Shown: one piece after another, positions 34,752 through 43,560 of the stretch
Numbering within the stretch: the stretch's first letter is position 1
Layout of the letters: each line of letters opens with the position of its first letter
Origin: Betaproteobacteria bacterium
GTDB lineage: Bacteria; Pseudomonadota; Gammaproteobacteria; Burkholderiales; Methylophilaceae
Assembly (NCBI GenBank): GCA_016867975.1
Contig: VGIC01000015.1
Coordinates: 1 to 43,571 of the forward strand
Length of the DNA: 43,571 bases
Direction of reading: 5' to 3'
Translations under genes and position numbers: made by a program
The notes under the pieces: model-generated
Databases searched by the model: none
The model's input: the letters and a program-made list of their open reading frames with translations, nothing else
What the model was told of the DNA's origin: nothing

Positions 34752-35638
34752 ATCTCAATATCATCCGTCGCAAGATAGATGCTTATGAGCGCTTGATGCG
34801 CTTGGATAAGCCCATTGGGATTCTGTTGTTGTTGTGGCCTACCCTTTGCGCGCTGTTGATTGCGAGTCGTGGAGAGCCCTCGTTGTCTGTAGTGTTAATT
34901 TTTTTCACAGGTACGGTGCTGATGCGCAGTGCAGGTTGTGTGCTGAACGATATTGCAGATAGTCGCTATGATGGTTTGGTCGAGCGTACTCAGCACCGCC
35001 CGCTTCCTAACAATGAGGTGAGCAAGAAAGAGGCTTATTTACTGGCTACCGGATTAAGTCTGATAGCGTTTGCTCTGGTAAGTTTCTTGAATGCACAGAC
35101 AGTGATGTTGTCGGTTTTAGCTTTGTTCCTAGCTGTTACTTACCCATTAACGAAACGTTTCTTTGTAATGCCACAGGCGTATTTGGGCATCGCCTTCGGT
35201 TTTGGCATCCCTATGGCATTTGCCGCGATTAACGACCATGTTCCTCCTGTCGCGTGGCTACTGCTGATGGCGAATGTTTTTTGGGCAGTGGCCTATGACA
35301 CAGAGTATGCCATGGTGGACAGAGAGGATGACCTAAAGATCGGCATTAAGTCATCGGCTATCACCTTTGGTCGTTTTGACGTGATGGCTGTGATGGCTTG
35401 TTATATGACCACGCTGGCGCTATTGGCATTGGCTGGATATTGGTTGCAGCTGAGTGTGGTCTATTATCTTGGATTGGTCTTTGCGGCAAGCATCTCGCTT
35501 TACCATTTTTCACTGATTAGGCAGCGTAATAGGCAGGATTGTTTCAGAGCGTTTCTGGGTAATAACTGGTTTGGATTGGCTGTGTTTGTCGGCGTGGCGC
35601 TACATTATCACCCACGTGTATGGTCGCTATTTGGGTAA
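34748..35638 (+). CDS. ubiA: 4-hydroxybenzoate polyprenyltransferase
   Basis: Attaches the polyprenyl tail to 4-hydroxybenzoate in the inner membrane. It has about eight to nine membrane helices and both Asp-rich diphosphate-binding motifs, NDIADSRYD (from N67) and DTEYAMVDREDD (from about D184). 296 residues, usual length. It overlaps ubiC by four bases (ATGA), so the two are translated together. Confidence 0.97.
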   Translation: MNLNIIRRKIDAYERLMRLDKPIGILLLLWPTLCALLIASRGEPSLSVVLIFFTGTVLMRSAGCVLNDIADSRYDGLVERTQHRPLPNNEVSKKEAYLLATGLSLIAFALVSFLNAQTVMLSVLALFLAVTYPLTKRFFVMPQAYLGIAFGFGIPMAFAAINDHVPPVAWLLLMANVFWAVAYDTEYAMVDREDDLKIGIKSSAITFGRFDVMAVMACYMTTLALLALAGYWLQLSVVYYLGLVFAASISLYHFSLIRQRNRQDCFRAFLGNNWFGLAVFVGVALHYHPRVWSLFG

Positions 35639-35841
35639 GTTCCACTCAATCAAGTTAGTTGTTTTAGCATTGCCTTCTGCTTGATCCTTGGTGCCATCCG
35701 GCGACTTGATTGACCCATTTGATTCCATTGGTTGATCTTTGTTCGCCTCAGTTCGCCTGCTTAGTGTTTTTATGGACGGCTTAAAAGTCGTGATTCAAAG
35801 TCCTTGCAAATCTTAAGACAAAAAATAAAATTCAATTCTGT

Positions 35842-35871
35842 TTGACAGAACATATTGCTTTGGCATAAAAT
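35842..35871 (+). promoter_or_regulatory. promoter of rplM-rpsI
   Basis: A consensus TTGACA (35842-35847), 18-base spacer and TAAAAT (35866-35871, within CATAAAAT), followed by the GC-rich discriminator CCGCC. AT-rich DNA (35818-35836) lies just upstream and could act as an UP element. This is one of the two best promoters in the window. Confidence 0.85.
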
Positions 35872-35910
35872 CCGCCTCTTAATTTTTTAGCTCATAGTAT
35901 TGGTAACACG

Positions 35911-36339
35911 ATGAAGACCTTTTCAGCAAAATCACATGAAGTGAAGCGCGACTGGTTTGTGGTTGATGCCACAGACTTAGTGTTAGGCCGTTTGGCTAGC
36001 GCAGTTGCACACCGTTTGCGTGGCAAACATAAAGCCATTTACACACCTCACGTAGATACAGGTGATTATATTGTCGTGATTAACGCCGACAAGATTAAAG
36101 TGACTGGCGATAAAGCAAATGATAAGCTTTACCACAGACACTCTGGTTATCCAGGTGGCATCACCACAACATCATTCTCTAAAATGCAAGACCGTTTCCC
36201 AGGTCGTGCGTTGGAGAAAGCGGTTAAAGGCATGTTGCCTAAAGGTCCTTTAGGTTATGCAATGATCAAAAAAATGAAGGTTTATGCGGGTAGTGAGCAT
36301 GACCATGCGGCACAACAACCGCAACCATTGACCATCTAA
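35911..36339 (+). CDS. rplM: 50S ribosomal protein L13
   Basis: Early-assembly protein of the large subunit. [20 protein letters not shown] is the conserved opening; [33 protein letters not shown]-type ([10 protein letters not shown]) and GMLPKGPLG follow in order. 142 residues, exactly the usual length. A 30-base leader follows the -10 region, and rpsI begins 11 bases after the stop. Confidence 0.99.
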   Translation: MKTFSAKSHEVKRDWFVVDATDLVLGRLASAVAHRLRGKHKAIYTPHVDTGDYIVVINADKIKVTGDKANDKLYHRHSGYPGGITTTSFSKMQDRFPGRALEKAVKGMLPKGPLGYAMIKKMKVYAGSEHDHAAQQPQPLTI

Positions 36340-36350
36340 GGATAATTAAA

Positions 36351-36743
36351 ATGATCGGTAAATATAATTACGGGACAGGTCGTCGCAAAAGTTCAGTGGC
36401 ACGTGTATTCTTAAAGGCTGGAAAAGGCAACATCATCGTTAATGACAAACCAGTGGATGAGTACTTTTCACGTGAGACATCACGCATGATCTTGCGTCAG
36501 CCACTCGAGTTGACCAATAACACAGCAAGCTTCGATATCATGGTTAACGTGATCGGTGGCGGTGAATCAGGTCAAGCTGGTGCAGTGCGTCACGGCATTA
36601 CACGTGCTTTGATTGACTACGATGCGGCGTTGAAGAGCGCGTTGTCAAATGCAGGATATGTGACACGTGATGCGCGTGAAGTTGAGCGTAAAAAAGTTGG
36701 TTTGCGCAAAGCGCGTCGTCGTAAACAATTCTCTAAACGCTAA
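36351..36743 (+). CDS. rpsI: 30S ribosomal protein S9
   Basis: Small-subunit protein whose C-terminal tail reaches the P-site t[21 protein letters not shown]-type ([12 protein letters not shown]), [19 protein letters not shown] and the closing [12 protein letters not shown] are all present; the final arginine is the residue that contacts tRNA. 130 residues, normal length. Translated together with rplM from the strong promoter and ended by a good terminator. Confidence 0.99.
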   Translation: MIGKYNYGTGRRKSSVARVFLKAGKGNIIVNDKPVDEYFSRETSRMILRQPLELTNNTASFDIMVNVIGGGESGQAGAVRHGITRALIDYDAALKSALSNAGYVTRDAREVERKKVGLRKARRRKQFSKR

Positions 36744-36773
36744 TGCTTTAAACGCTCAGGCGCTAGAATTAAG

Positions 36774-36800
36774 AAAAGGTCGCTTAGGCGACCTTTTTTA
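36774..36800 (+). terminator. intrinsic terminator of rplM-rpsI
   Basis: AAAAGGTCGC (36774-36783), loop TTAG, GCGACCTTTT (36788-36797) with a T-run. The A/T flanks extend the stem. Confidence 0.92.
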
Positions 36801-36829
36801 TTGGATGAAGAGGCGACTGAGCATATAAT
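36801..36829 (+). promoter_or_regulatory. promoter of argC
   Basis: TTGGAT (36801-36806), 17-base spacer, TATAAT (36824-36829), starting directly after the rpsI terminator. Transcription would begin about 20 bases before the argC ATG. Confidence 0.65.
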
Positions 36830-36856
36830 CTAGACATATATTCACTGAAAAACTAT

Positions 36857-37909
36857 ATGGCACATAAAAAGATCAAAGTAGGCATCGTCGGCGGCACTGG
36901 TTATACCGGTGTTGAATTGTTGCGCTTATTGGCGAGACATGCCGAAGTGGAGCTGACGGCAATTACATCACGCGGCGATGCAGGCTCGGCAGTGGCAGAA
37001 ATGTTTCCCAGCCTGCGCGGATATGTAGATTTGGTCTTTTCTGATCCAGCGACGGTTGATCTCAGCGCATGTGATGTGGTGTTTTTTGCAACGCCACATG
37101 GTGTGGCGATGAGTCAGGCGCAAGCGCTTTTGGCAGCGAATGTGAAAGTGATCGATCTGGCGGCAGATTTTCGTTTGCAGGATACTGCAGTTTTCGAAAA
37201 ATGGTACAAAATTCCGCACAGTTGTCCGGATATATTGCGTAAAGCAGCTTATGGTATTCCTGAACTTAATCGTGAACAGATTCAGTCTGCACAGGTGATT
37301 GGCAACCCTGGTTGCTACCCGACGACAGTATTGCTAGGCCTGGCGCCGCTGTTAGAGCAGGGCTTGGTTGATTTTTCTGCACCGATAATTGCCGATTCAA
37401 AATCTGGGGTATCTGGTGCAGGCAGAAAAGCTGAAGTGGCAACATTATTTGCCGAAGCGAGTGACAGCATGAAGGCGTATGGAGTGGCAGGTCATCGTCA
37501 CCACCCTGAGATTCTTGCACAGTTGAAACAACTGGCCGGTCAAGAGATGCAGTTCATTTTTATGCCACACCTTATTCCAATGATTCGGGGCATGTTGTCA
37601 ACAATATACGTTAAACTGTCATCTCAGGCAAAGCATGTGGACTTGCAGGGGTTGTACGAGCAGCGTTATCAACATGAGCTCTTTGTGGATGTGATGCCTG
37701 CTGGGAGTCAGCCTGAAACGCGGTCGGTGCGCGGGTCAAATCAGATTCGTATTGCACTGCATCAGCAGGCTGCATCGGGCTATCTGACGCTCTTGGTTGT
37801 GCAAGATAATTTGGTTAAAGGTGCTGCGGGACAGGCTATTCAAAACATGAACATAATGTTCGGTCTGCCTGAAACCATGGGCTTGGAAATCGTTCCCTTG
37901 TTGCCGTAG
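36857..37909 (+). CDS. argC: N-acetyl-gamma-glutamyl-phosphate reductase
   Basis: NADPH-dependent third step of arginine synthesis. [18 protein letters not shown] is the dinucleotide-binding loop; catalytic C153 lies in [10 protein letters not shown], and GHRHHPEI holds the conserved histidine. [12 protein letters not shown] and [12 protein letters not shown] complete the family pattern. 350 residues fits the longer proteobacterial form. No other arg genes are nearby. No clear Shine-Dalgarno precedes the ATG. Confidence 0.97.
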   Translation: MAHKKIKVGIVGGTGYTGVELLRLLARHAEVELTAITSRGDAGSAVAEMFPSLRGYVDLVFSDPATVDLSACDVVFFATPHGVAMSQAQALLAANVKVIDLAADFRLQDTAVFEKWYKIPHSCPDILRKAAYGIPELNREQIQSAQVIGNPGCYPTTVLLGLAPLLEQGLVDFSAPIIADSKSGVSGAGRKAEVATLFAEASDSMKAYGVAGHRHHPEILAQLKQLAGQEMQFIFMPHLIPMIRGMLSTIYVKLSSQAKHVDLQGLYEQRYQHELFVDVMPAGSQPETRSVRGSNQIRIALHQQAASGYLTLLVVQDNLVKGAAGQAIQNMNIMFGLPETMGLEIVPLLP

Positions 37910-37921
37910 TTGGGTCAAAGC

Positions 37922-38287
37922 ATGAAACCTGTAAGACGTAGGATCAGAAGGCATTTTGGATTGACGGCGAAACAGGTCGCGATTCGCTCTAAGCGTCCTT
38001 GGTATTTTCAGTGGGTGGTCACGGGGTTGTTGGTTTTGTCTGGATATGCAGTGGCTTATTGGCAGTTTGCAAGTGGAGGCGAGAATCTGCACGAGAATTT
38101 ACGTCAGACCAGTCTTGAAAATCAAGCGCTGAATACCAAGATAATACGGGTAGAGCGTCAGTTGCAAATTGAGCAGGCGGCTCAGGAAAATTTGAGTAAA
38201 GAGTTAAATCGTGTACAAGATGAGAATATGCATCTTAAGGAGGATTTGGTTTTTTACAAGAAGATGACGAATGGCAGAAACAGATAG
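37922..38287 (+). CDS. single-pass membrane protein with coiled coil (DUF6776-like)
   Basis: A 121-residue protein with a strongly basic N-terminus (about 1-24), one membrane helix (residues 29-48, WVVTGLLVLSGYAVAYW) and then a predicted coiled coil to the end (NLRQTSLENQALNTKI, VERQLQIEQAAQENLSKEL). A small protein of this design lies before bactofilin in related bacteria, but its role is unknown. The ATG 37922 lies 12 bases after the argC stop; the frame is open to TTG 37910. Order and spacing suggest co-transcription with bactofilin. Confidence 0.7.
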   Translation: MKPVRRRIRRHFGLTAKQVAIRSKRPWYFQWVVTGLLVLSGYAVAYWQFASGGENLHENLRQTSLENQALNTKIIRVERQLQIEQAAQENLSKELNRVQDENMHLKEDLVFYKKMTNGRNR

Positions 38288-38307
38288 TTTGAATGGATGG
38301 GGGCAGT

Positions 38308-38679
38308 ATGTTTTTTAAGAAGAGCAGTCGAATACAGAATAGTATTGATACACTTATTGGCGCCGATACGCGAGTGGAGGGCAATATTCATTTTTCAGGC
38401 GGCCTGCGCATAGATGGAACAGTGATAGGCGCCGTGACTGAACCAAGTGACAGTCCGAGTACTCTGATACTGAGTGAGCATGGGCGTGTGGAAGGTGCAA
38501 TCACGGCATCCAAAGTAGTTATTAATGGAACGGTACTGGGCCCAGTGCAGGCCGGTCAGTTTATAGAATTGCAAACAAAATCGCGTATTACGGGTGATGT
38601 ACACTACAATTCTCTAGAAATGCATACAGGTGCAGTGATTGAAGGCGAATTGGTCTACCTAGGTGACCGTTCGGAATAA
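38308..38679 (+). CDS. bactofilin family cytoskeletal protein
   Basis: Bactofilins polymerise without nucleotides into filaments that place cell-wall enzymes or organelles. The core (about residues 12-115) is a beta-helix made of short repeats with G at turns: GADTRVEGNIHFSGGLRIDG, GHGRVEG-type (EHGRVEGAITASKVVINGTV) and GDVHYNSLEMHTGAVIEGEL. ATG 38308 is chosen because GGGGG precedes it by a few bases and the N-terminus MFFKKS is typical; the frame is open to ATG 38293. 123 residues. It follows the coiled-coil protein and precedes erpA. Confidence 0.9.
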   Translation: MFFKKSSRIQNSIDTLIGADTRVEGNIHFSGGLRIDGTVIGAVTEPSDSPSTLILSEHGRVEGAITASKVVINGTVLGPVQAGQFIELQTKSRITGDVHYNSLEMHTGAVIEGELVYLGDRSE

Positions 38680-38727
38680 TTGGTGAGAAGAGCCCTGCAA
38701 TTTTATTGAAATATTTAGGAGTAAATG

Positions 38728-39087
38728 ATGAACACAGCAGTAGAAAATTTAGAAATCCCCTCACCATTGATTTTTACCGATAATGCAGCAAAGAAGGTTA
38801 AAGAGCTCATTGAGGAAGAAGGTTCGCCAGATCTTAAATTGCGGGTTTTCGTAAGTGGCGGTGGATGCTCAGGCTTTCAATACGGCTTCACTTTCGAAGA
38901 AGAAGTGAATGAAGATGATACGCAAGTGGTAAAAGACACCGTCACGCTGTTGATTGACCCGATGAGCTTGCAGTACCTGATGGGTGCAGAGATTGATTAT
39001 CAGGACAGCTTGCAAGGTTCTCAATTCGTGATTCGCAATCCGAATGCGACCACGACATGTGGTTGTGGCTCTTCTTTTTCGGTCTAA
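38728..39087 (+). CDS. erpA: iron-sulfur cluster insertion protein ErpA
   Basis: A-type carrier that hands 4Fe-4S clusters to apo-enzymes, such as those of isoprenoid synthesis; Nth and the Rnf subunits in this window are possible clients (inference). The three cluster cysteines are in [10 protein letters not shown] and [16 protein letters not shown] at 38717-38721 favours the second ATG (38728) over 38725. 119 residues. A bidirectional terminator follows. Confidence 0.95.
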   Translation: MNTAVENLEIPSPLIFTDNAAKKVKELIEEEGSPDLKLRVFVSGGGCSGFQYGFTFEEEVNEDDTQVVKDTVTLLIDPMSLQYLMGAEIDYQDSLQGSQFVIRNPNATTTCGCGSSFSV

Positions 39088-39108
39088 TTTAGTAGATGGG
39101 GCGGTAAA

Positions 39109-39134
39109 AAAACCAGGCTATAGCCTGGTTTTTT
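39109..39134. terminator. bidirectional terminator between erpA and gltA
   Basis: AACCAGGCTA joined to TAGCCTGGTT (39111-39130) is a perfect 20-bp palindrome with an A-run before it and a T-run after it. It can end the erpA transcript on the plus strand and the gltA transcript on the minus strand. Confidence 0.9.
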
Positions 39135-39177
39135 GTTAGGGGGCATGGCGTTGATCTAAACTTAGCTTTGGACTAAT

Positions 39178-40476
39178 TTAGCGTTGGTCTAATGGGACAA
39201 ATTCTCGTCTAGTCTGTCCCATGTAAAGTTGGCGCGGTCGCCCAATTTTAGCTTCAGGATCAGAATGCATTTCAGACCATTGCGCAATCCAACCACCGGT
39301 CCTTGCTAGCGCAAAAATCGCAGTGAACATACTGTTAGGAATGCCCATTGCTCGCATTACAATACCCGAATAGAAGTCGACATTCGGATAAAGTTTTCGG
39401 CTGACGAAATACTCATCTTCTAGGGCGATCTTTTCTAATTCCATTGCCAGTTTAAACATAGGGTCGTTGTTGAGACCCAATTCATCCAGCACTTCATGGC
39501 ATGTCTTGCGCATGATCTTTGCGCGAGGGTCCATATTGCGGTAGACGCGATGACCAAAGCCCATGAGTCGGAAACTGTCGCTTTTGTCTTTTGCACGCTT
39601 GATGAACTCACCGATTCTGGAAACATCGCCAATCTCCTCCAGCATTTTTAGCGTGGCTTCATTTGCTCCGCCATGGGCGGGACCCCAAAGCGAAGCAATC
39701 CCCGCAGAAATGCATGCAAACGGGTTTGCACCACTGGAGCCAACTAGGCGTACAGTAGAGGTTGAAGCATTTTGTTCGTGATCTGCATGTAGGATCAAGA
39801 TGCGCTCAAAAGCTTTTGCCAGTACGGGGTTAGGTGTGTATTTCTCACATGGTGTGGCAAACATCATGTGCATGAAATTTTCCGCATAATTCAGGTGATT
39901 TTGCGGATAGATAAAAGGTTGTCCCAAGTTATATTTGTAGCTCCACGCAGCAATGGTCGGCACTTTCGCTAGCAGGCGGTGGGCGGAAATTTCTCGGTGC
40001 TTGGCATTTTGGATCTCCATCGAATCAAAATAGAATGCGGATAGAGATCCGACTACACCAACCATTACGGCCATTGGGTGCGCATCACGCCTAAACCCAC
40101 GGAAGATGTTGCTCAACTGATCATGCAACATCGTGCTGCTGGTAATGGTGTCGGTGAACTGTTTTTTTTCATCAGGGTTCGGTAATTCGCCATGCATGAG
40201 CAGGTAGGCCACCTCCAAGTAGTCGCAATGTTCCGCCAGTTGCTCGATCGGATAGCCATGATGATAGAGCAGGCCCTGTTCACCATCAATGAACGTGATA
40301 CTGGAGTTGCAGGCTGCGGTAGACATGAAGCCTGGGTCGTAGGTGAAGACGCCGTGTTTGCCTAAGGTGCGAATATCAATCACATCATTGCCTAAGTTGC
40401 CTGAAAGGACCGGCAATTCAATCGGCGTTAAGCCGTGATTAAAAGTAAGTGTTACTTTAGTTGGTTTGTTCGTCAT
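39178..40476 (-). CDS. gltA: citrate synthase (type II)
   Basis: Condenses acetyl-CoA and oxaloacetate at the entry of the citric acid cycle. The catalytic residues lie in [10 protein letters not shown] (His), [14 protein letters not shown] (His) and NVDFYSGIV (Asp). [11 protein letters not shown]-type ([15 protein letters not shown]) is another family mark. 432 residues matches the hexameric, NADH-sensitive Gram-negative type. Transcribed alone on the minus strand. Confidence 0.98.
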   Translation of the reverse strand: MTNKPTKVTLTFNHGLTPIELPVLSGNLGNDVIDIRTLGKHGVFTYDPGFMSTAACNSSITFIDGEQGLLYHHGYPIEQLAEHCDYLEVAYLLMHGELPNPDEKKQFTDTITSSTMLHDQLSNIFRGFRRDAHPMAVMVGVVGSLSAFYFDSMEIQNAKHREISAHRLLAKVPTIAAWSYKYNLGQPFIYPQNHLNYAENFMHMMFATPCEKYTPNPVLAKAFERILILHADHEQNASTSTVRLVGSSGANPFACISAGIASLWGPAHGGANEATLKMLEEIGDVSRIGEFIKRAKDKSDSFRLMGFGHRVYRNMDPRAKIMRKTCHEVLDELGLNNDPMFKLAMELEKIALEDEYFVSRKLYPNVDFYSGIVMRAMGIPNSMFTAIFALARTGGWIAQWSEMHSDPEAKIGRPRQLYMGQTRREFVPLDQR

Positions 40477-40554
40477 GTGTATTCACAATGCTTGTCATGG
40501 TACTGAGCTGATTATACTTTAATCGATCTGCTTTGAAAAAATGATTGCTTGAGT

Positions 40555-41673
40555 TCATGGCTGTTGTTGATAGATGGCACCCAGAATTCGAGTACCTTTA
40601 GCACCAGTGACTGCGGGCAGGTTGGCCGTTTGACGAGATAAGCACTGTTTAGCCAGCCAAGCGAATGCGACGGCCTCTACCCAGTCAATGCCTATCCCCA
40701 ATGTATCAGTGGTAGCTAGTTTTCTTTCCCCCAGTAGCGCTTGCAAATCACTTACCAACAGTGCATTTTTTGCGCCGCCGCCACAAAGATAAACCTCATC
40801 AACATCATCGCAGAGTTCGATCAGGGCGCTGTAAATACTGTGCGCCGTGAGTGCAACTAGTGTGCGTGCTACATCCTGAGGCTGATAACCCTTGTTTGCA
40901 AGATGGCTGTTTAGCCAAGTTTCGTTGAACAAGTCTCGCCCAGTACTTTTGGGGGGCGGCATTGCCAGATAAGGCTCTGTGAGTAGCGTAGATAATAATG
41001 GTTTTATTACGCTGCCGGTTGCAGCCCACTTGCCATTGGCGTCGAAGTCCATATCAAGATGTCGCTTTGTCCACATATCTAGCAACATGTTGCCTGGCCC
41101 AGAATCAAAGCCAAAGACCTCGCCGCTCGCTGACAGGTGGGTGATATTGGCGATACCGCCTATGTTAATGATGGCTCTGTTGAGGTGTTGATGGGAAAAT
41201 AGTGCTTGATGAAAAGCTGGCACCAAAGGCGCGCCTTGTCCACCGGCAGCAATATCTCGACTTCTGAAGTCTGCAATAACTGTAATGCTTGTTAGTTCTG
41301 CCAGTAGTGCAGAGTTGCCAATCTGCAAAGTAAAGCCCAGTTCAGGTCTATGTCGTATAGTCTGACCATGACAGCCGATGGCGACAATATCATGGGCAGA
41401 TAGATTGGAATTTTTCAGCAGTTGATTAACGGCATCGGCATACAGTCTGGCCAGTTGATTGGCGATGATTTCTGCAGTTTCTAATTCGTTATTGGTGGGG
41501 TGCTGCAGTGCCAGTATGGCACTGCGTAAAGGTGTTGGGTAAGTCAGGTAATGTGTAGCGATGACTTTCGGAGGAAGATGGTCTGTCGTTGCGTCTTGGA
41601 AATCGACCAATGCGACGTCAACCCCATCTAGGCTAGTGCCAGACATCAGACCAATAAATAATGTTCCCACCAT
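40555..41673 (-). CDS. anmK: anhydro-N-acetylmuramic acid kinase
   Basis: Phosphorylates and opens 1,6-anhydro-MurNAc, recycling peptidoglycan released by lytic transglycosylases. IGLMSGTSLDGVDVAL is the signature P-loop-like opening; GCHGQTIRH, DFRSRDIAAGGQGAPLVPAFH and FDSGPGNMLLD follow, and YLCGGGAKN near the end closes the kinase fold. 372 residues, normal. It starts eight bases after the stop of the M23 relic, an order (M23-anmK) also found in relatives with an intact M23 gene. Confidence 0.95.
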   Translation of the reverse strand: MVGTLFIGLMSGTSLDGVDVALVDFQDATTDHLPPKVIATHYLTYPTPLRSAILALQHPTNNELETAEIIANQLARLYADAVNQLLKNSNLSAHDIVAIGCHGQTIRHRPELGFTLQIGNSALLAELTSITVIADFRSRDIAAGGQGAPLVPAFHQALFSHQHLNRAIINIGGIANITHLSASGEVFGFDSGPGNMLLDMWTKRHLDMDFDANGKWAATGSVIKPLLSTLLTEPYLAMPPPKSTGRDLFNETWLNSHLANKGYQPQDVARTLVALTAHSIYSALIELCDDVDEVYLCGGGAKNALLVSDLQALLGERKLATTDTLGIGIDWVEAVAFAWLAKQCLSRQTANLPAVTGAKGTRILGAIYQQQP

Positions 41674-41681
41674 GGCAGGGT

Positions 41682-42011
41682 TTACTCTAAAGCAGCAATA
41701 TTGCTGGGGCCTAACAGCCTTAGCTGAGCGGAAAACTGATTACTGATTACATCAAATTCGGCTTTTACGCGTGTGCCGGTAGGCGCTGCCATCTCTATAC
41801 CTTTATGCCAGAACGTCTGTGTGACATTACTGGTAAGTGTCTGCGGTGAAACGCCGAAAGCTGTGTGGATGCCGAATAGCGGCAAGCAAGAAATAGCCAA
41901 AACCCAGCGCAACTTCACTTTGCGCCTAGTCTTTGGCACTGAATTGTTGATGTTTTGAGCTAGAATAGAGAATTGCGTTGAGTAGTGCTTAAAAAGCTCG
42001 TCATTTTTCAC
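41682..42011 (-). pseudogene. shrunken M23 (LytM-type) peptidase relic
   Basis: A 109-codon frame. Residues 1-65 form the basic cytoplasmic start and one membrane helix (VLAISCLPLFGIHTAFG) of the M23 peptidase that usually lies between anmK and tyrS in related betaproteobacteria. From residue 68 it jumps straight to WHKGIEMAAPTGTRVKA, the first metal-site block of the M23 domain (normally HxGIDxAAPxGTPV), then to an unrelated 28-residue tail. The middle (about 200-250 residues in relatives) and the second HxH metal motif are missing and the metal aspartate is glutamate, so it cannot be a working peptidase. The frame and start are still open, so a short membrane protein may be made. Confidence 0.65.
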
Positions 42012-42114
42012 GGGCCAGCCTTGTAAATAGATACTTATGGGGAAATACTAACAGAAAACGTAATGAAAACAAATAAATGAGTATATAAAACCATACGATT
42101 GAGGGCGTAAACAC

Positions 42115-43314
42115 GTGAACATTGATATTAACCAACAGCTTGCCGTGATCAAGCGTGGTGCGGATGAGTTGTTGATAGAGTCAGAACTGGTCGAAAAAAT
42201 GAAAAGGGGGAAGCCGCTTAGGGTAAAGGCAGGTTTCGACCCAACAGCGCCCGATCTGCACTTGGGGCATACCGTACTCATCAACAAACTGCGCCAGTTT
42301 CAGGAGCTGGGTCATCATGTATTGTTCCTGATCGGAGATTTTACAGGCATGATTGGCGACCCTACTGGCAAAAGCACGACACGTCCGCCACTAACGGCAG
42401 AGCAGGTGCAGGAAAATGCGAAATCATATGCTGCACAGGTATTCAAAATCCTCAAGCCCGAGCAAACAGAGGTGGTGTTTAATTCAAAATGGCTTACAGA
42501 GATGGGGGCGGCAGGCATGCTGAAGCTGGCATCCAGTTACACGGTTGCACGGATGCTGGAGCGAGATGATTTTACTAAGCGCTTCAAAGGCAATCAGGCG
42601 ATAGCGATTCATGAGTTTTTGTACCCCCTACTACAGGGGTATGATTCGGTCGCGCTCAAAGCGGATATCGAATTGGGTGGAACAGACCAGAAGTTCAATT
42701 TGCTCATGGGGCGAGAGTTGCAGAAACAGGCGGGTCAGAGCCAGCAGTGCGTGTTGACCATGCCGTTGTTGGAGGGGTTGGATGGCGTCAACAAGATGTC
42801 CAAGTCACTCAACAACTATATAGGGATTGCCGAAGCACCGGAAGTCATCTTTGCTAAGATTATGTCAATTTCCGATGAGTTAATGTGGCGCTATATAGAA
42901 TTGCTTTCGTTTGAGTCTTTGGCGACGATTGCCCAGTGGAAGGCGCAGGTCGAATCTGGTGAGAATCCGCGTAATATTAAAGTGCGCTTTGCTCAAGAAA
43001 TCGTGACGCGATTCCACAGCGCATCCGATGCTGAGAGGGCCTTGCTGGATTTTCAGACGCGCTCTAAGGGGGGTATTCCAGATGACGTGCCGGAGGTGGA
43101 AATTACGATAGATGCAGAAACTATAGGGGTGGCTCAACTGTTGAAACAGGCAGGCTTGGTGGCGAGCACATCTGAAGCGTATCGAGCAATTGAGCAAGGG
43201 GGCATTAAGCTGGACGGGGAAAGGGTGTCAGATAAGGCATTGGTTTTGGCAAAGGGCATCACTGTGGTGGCGCAAGTAGGCAAGCGTAAATTCGCAAATG
43301 TAAAAATATTGTAA
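42115..43314 (+). CDS. tyrS: tyrosyl-tRNA synthetase
   Basis: Charges tRNA-Tyr. Class I motifs are HLGH at residues 49-52 ([13 protein letters not shown]) and KMSKS at 227-231. [20 protein letters not shown] and a C-terminal S4 RNA-binding domain (about 335-399, [14 protein letters not shown]) match the TyrZ-like bacterial type. 399 residues. The start is GTG 42115, with GAGGG about nine bases upstream; no ATG lies near the family N-terminus. The gene is divergent from the M23 relic and precedes the rRNA promoter region. Confidence 0.96.
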   Translation: MNIDINQQLAVIKRGADELLIESELVEKMKRGKPLRVKAGFDPTAPDLHLGHTVLINKLRQFQELGHHVLFLIGDFTGMIGDPTGKSTTRPPLTAEQVQENAKSYAAQVFKILKPEQTEVVFNSKWLTEMGAAGMLKLASSYTVARMLERDDFTKRFKGNQAIAIHEFLYPLLQGYDSVALKADIELGGTDQKFNLLMGRELQKQAGQSQQCVLTMPLLEGLDGVNKMSKSLNNYIGIAEAPEVIFAKIMSISDELMWRYIELLSFESLATIAQWKAQVESGENPRNIKVRFAQEIVTRFHSASDAERALLDFQTRSKGGIPDDVPEVEITIDAETIGVAQLLKQAGLVASTSEAYRAIEQGGIKLDGERVSDKALVLAKGITVVAQVGKRKFANVKIL

Positions 43315-43330
43315 CAATTCAAAAAAGGGC

Positions 43331-43358
43331 TTGACCAAAGACATGAGCCCTGTAAAAT
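43331..43358 (+). promoter_or_regulatory. upstream promoter (P1-like) of the rRNA operon
   Basis: TTGACC (43331-43336), 16-base spacer, TAAAAT (43353-43358), then GCGCGCC. A hairpin AGGGCT/AGCCCT (43326-43331, 43346-43351) overlaps it. Downstream, CGCGCCTTC (43360-43368) pairs with GAAGGCGCG (43387-43395) at the start of the would-be transcript. Confidence 0.6.
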
Positions 43359-43452
43359 GCGCGCCTTCGCTGATAAACAAGTTGGTGAAGGCGCGGTAAA
43401 GCAGTTCACAATCTTGCAAAAATAAATTTAAAAATTATTTACGAATTTAAGA

Positions 43453-43480
43453 TTGACGGTTTTAAATATGGCTGTATAAT
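43453..43480 (+). promoter_or_regulatory. downstream promoter (P2-like) of the rRNA operon
   Basis: TTGACG (43453-43458), 16-base spacer, TATAAT (43475-43480), then GCGCACC. A/T-rich DNA from about 43412 to 43450 should act as an UP element. The GC-rich discriminator is as expected for a ppGpp/DksA-controlled promoter. Confidence 0.85.
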
Positions 43481-43516
43481 GCGCACCTCGTTACCGAGAA
43501 GCGGTAGTGAAGGCAG

Positions 43517-43537
43517 CTTAAAGTGACGCACTTTAAG
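43517..43537 (+). promoter_or_regulatory. boxB-like hairpin of the rRNA leader
   Basis: CTTAAAGTG (43517-43525), loop ACG, CACTTTAAG (43529-43537): a perfect 9-bp stem, placed just before boxA as in rRNA antitermination leaders. Confidence 0.65.
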
Positions 43538-43547
43538 TGGATAAAGA

Positions 43548-43560
43548 GATCTTTAACAAA
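43548..43560 (+). promoter_or_regulatory. boxA antitermination site of the rRNA leader
   Basis: GATCTTTAACAAA closely matches the boxA consensus GCTCTTTAACA that binds NusB-S10. The window ends 11 bases later; the 16S rRNA gene is expected beyond it. Confidence 0.8.
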
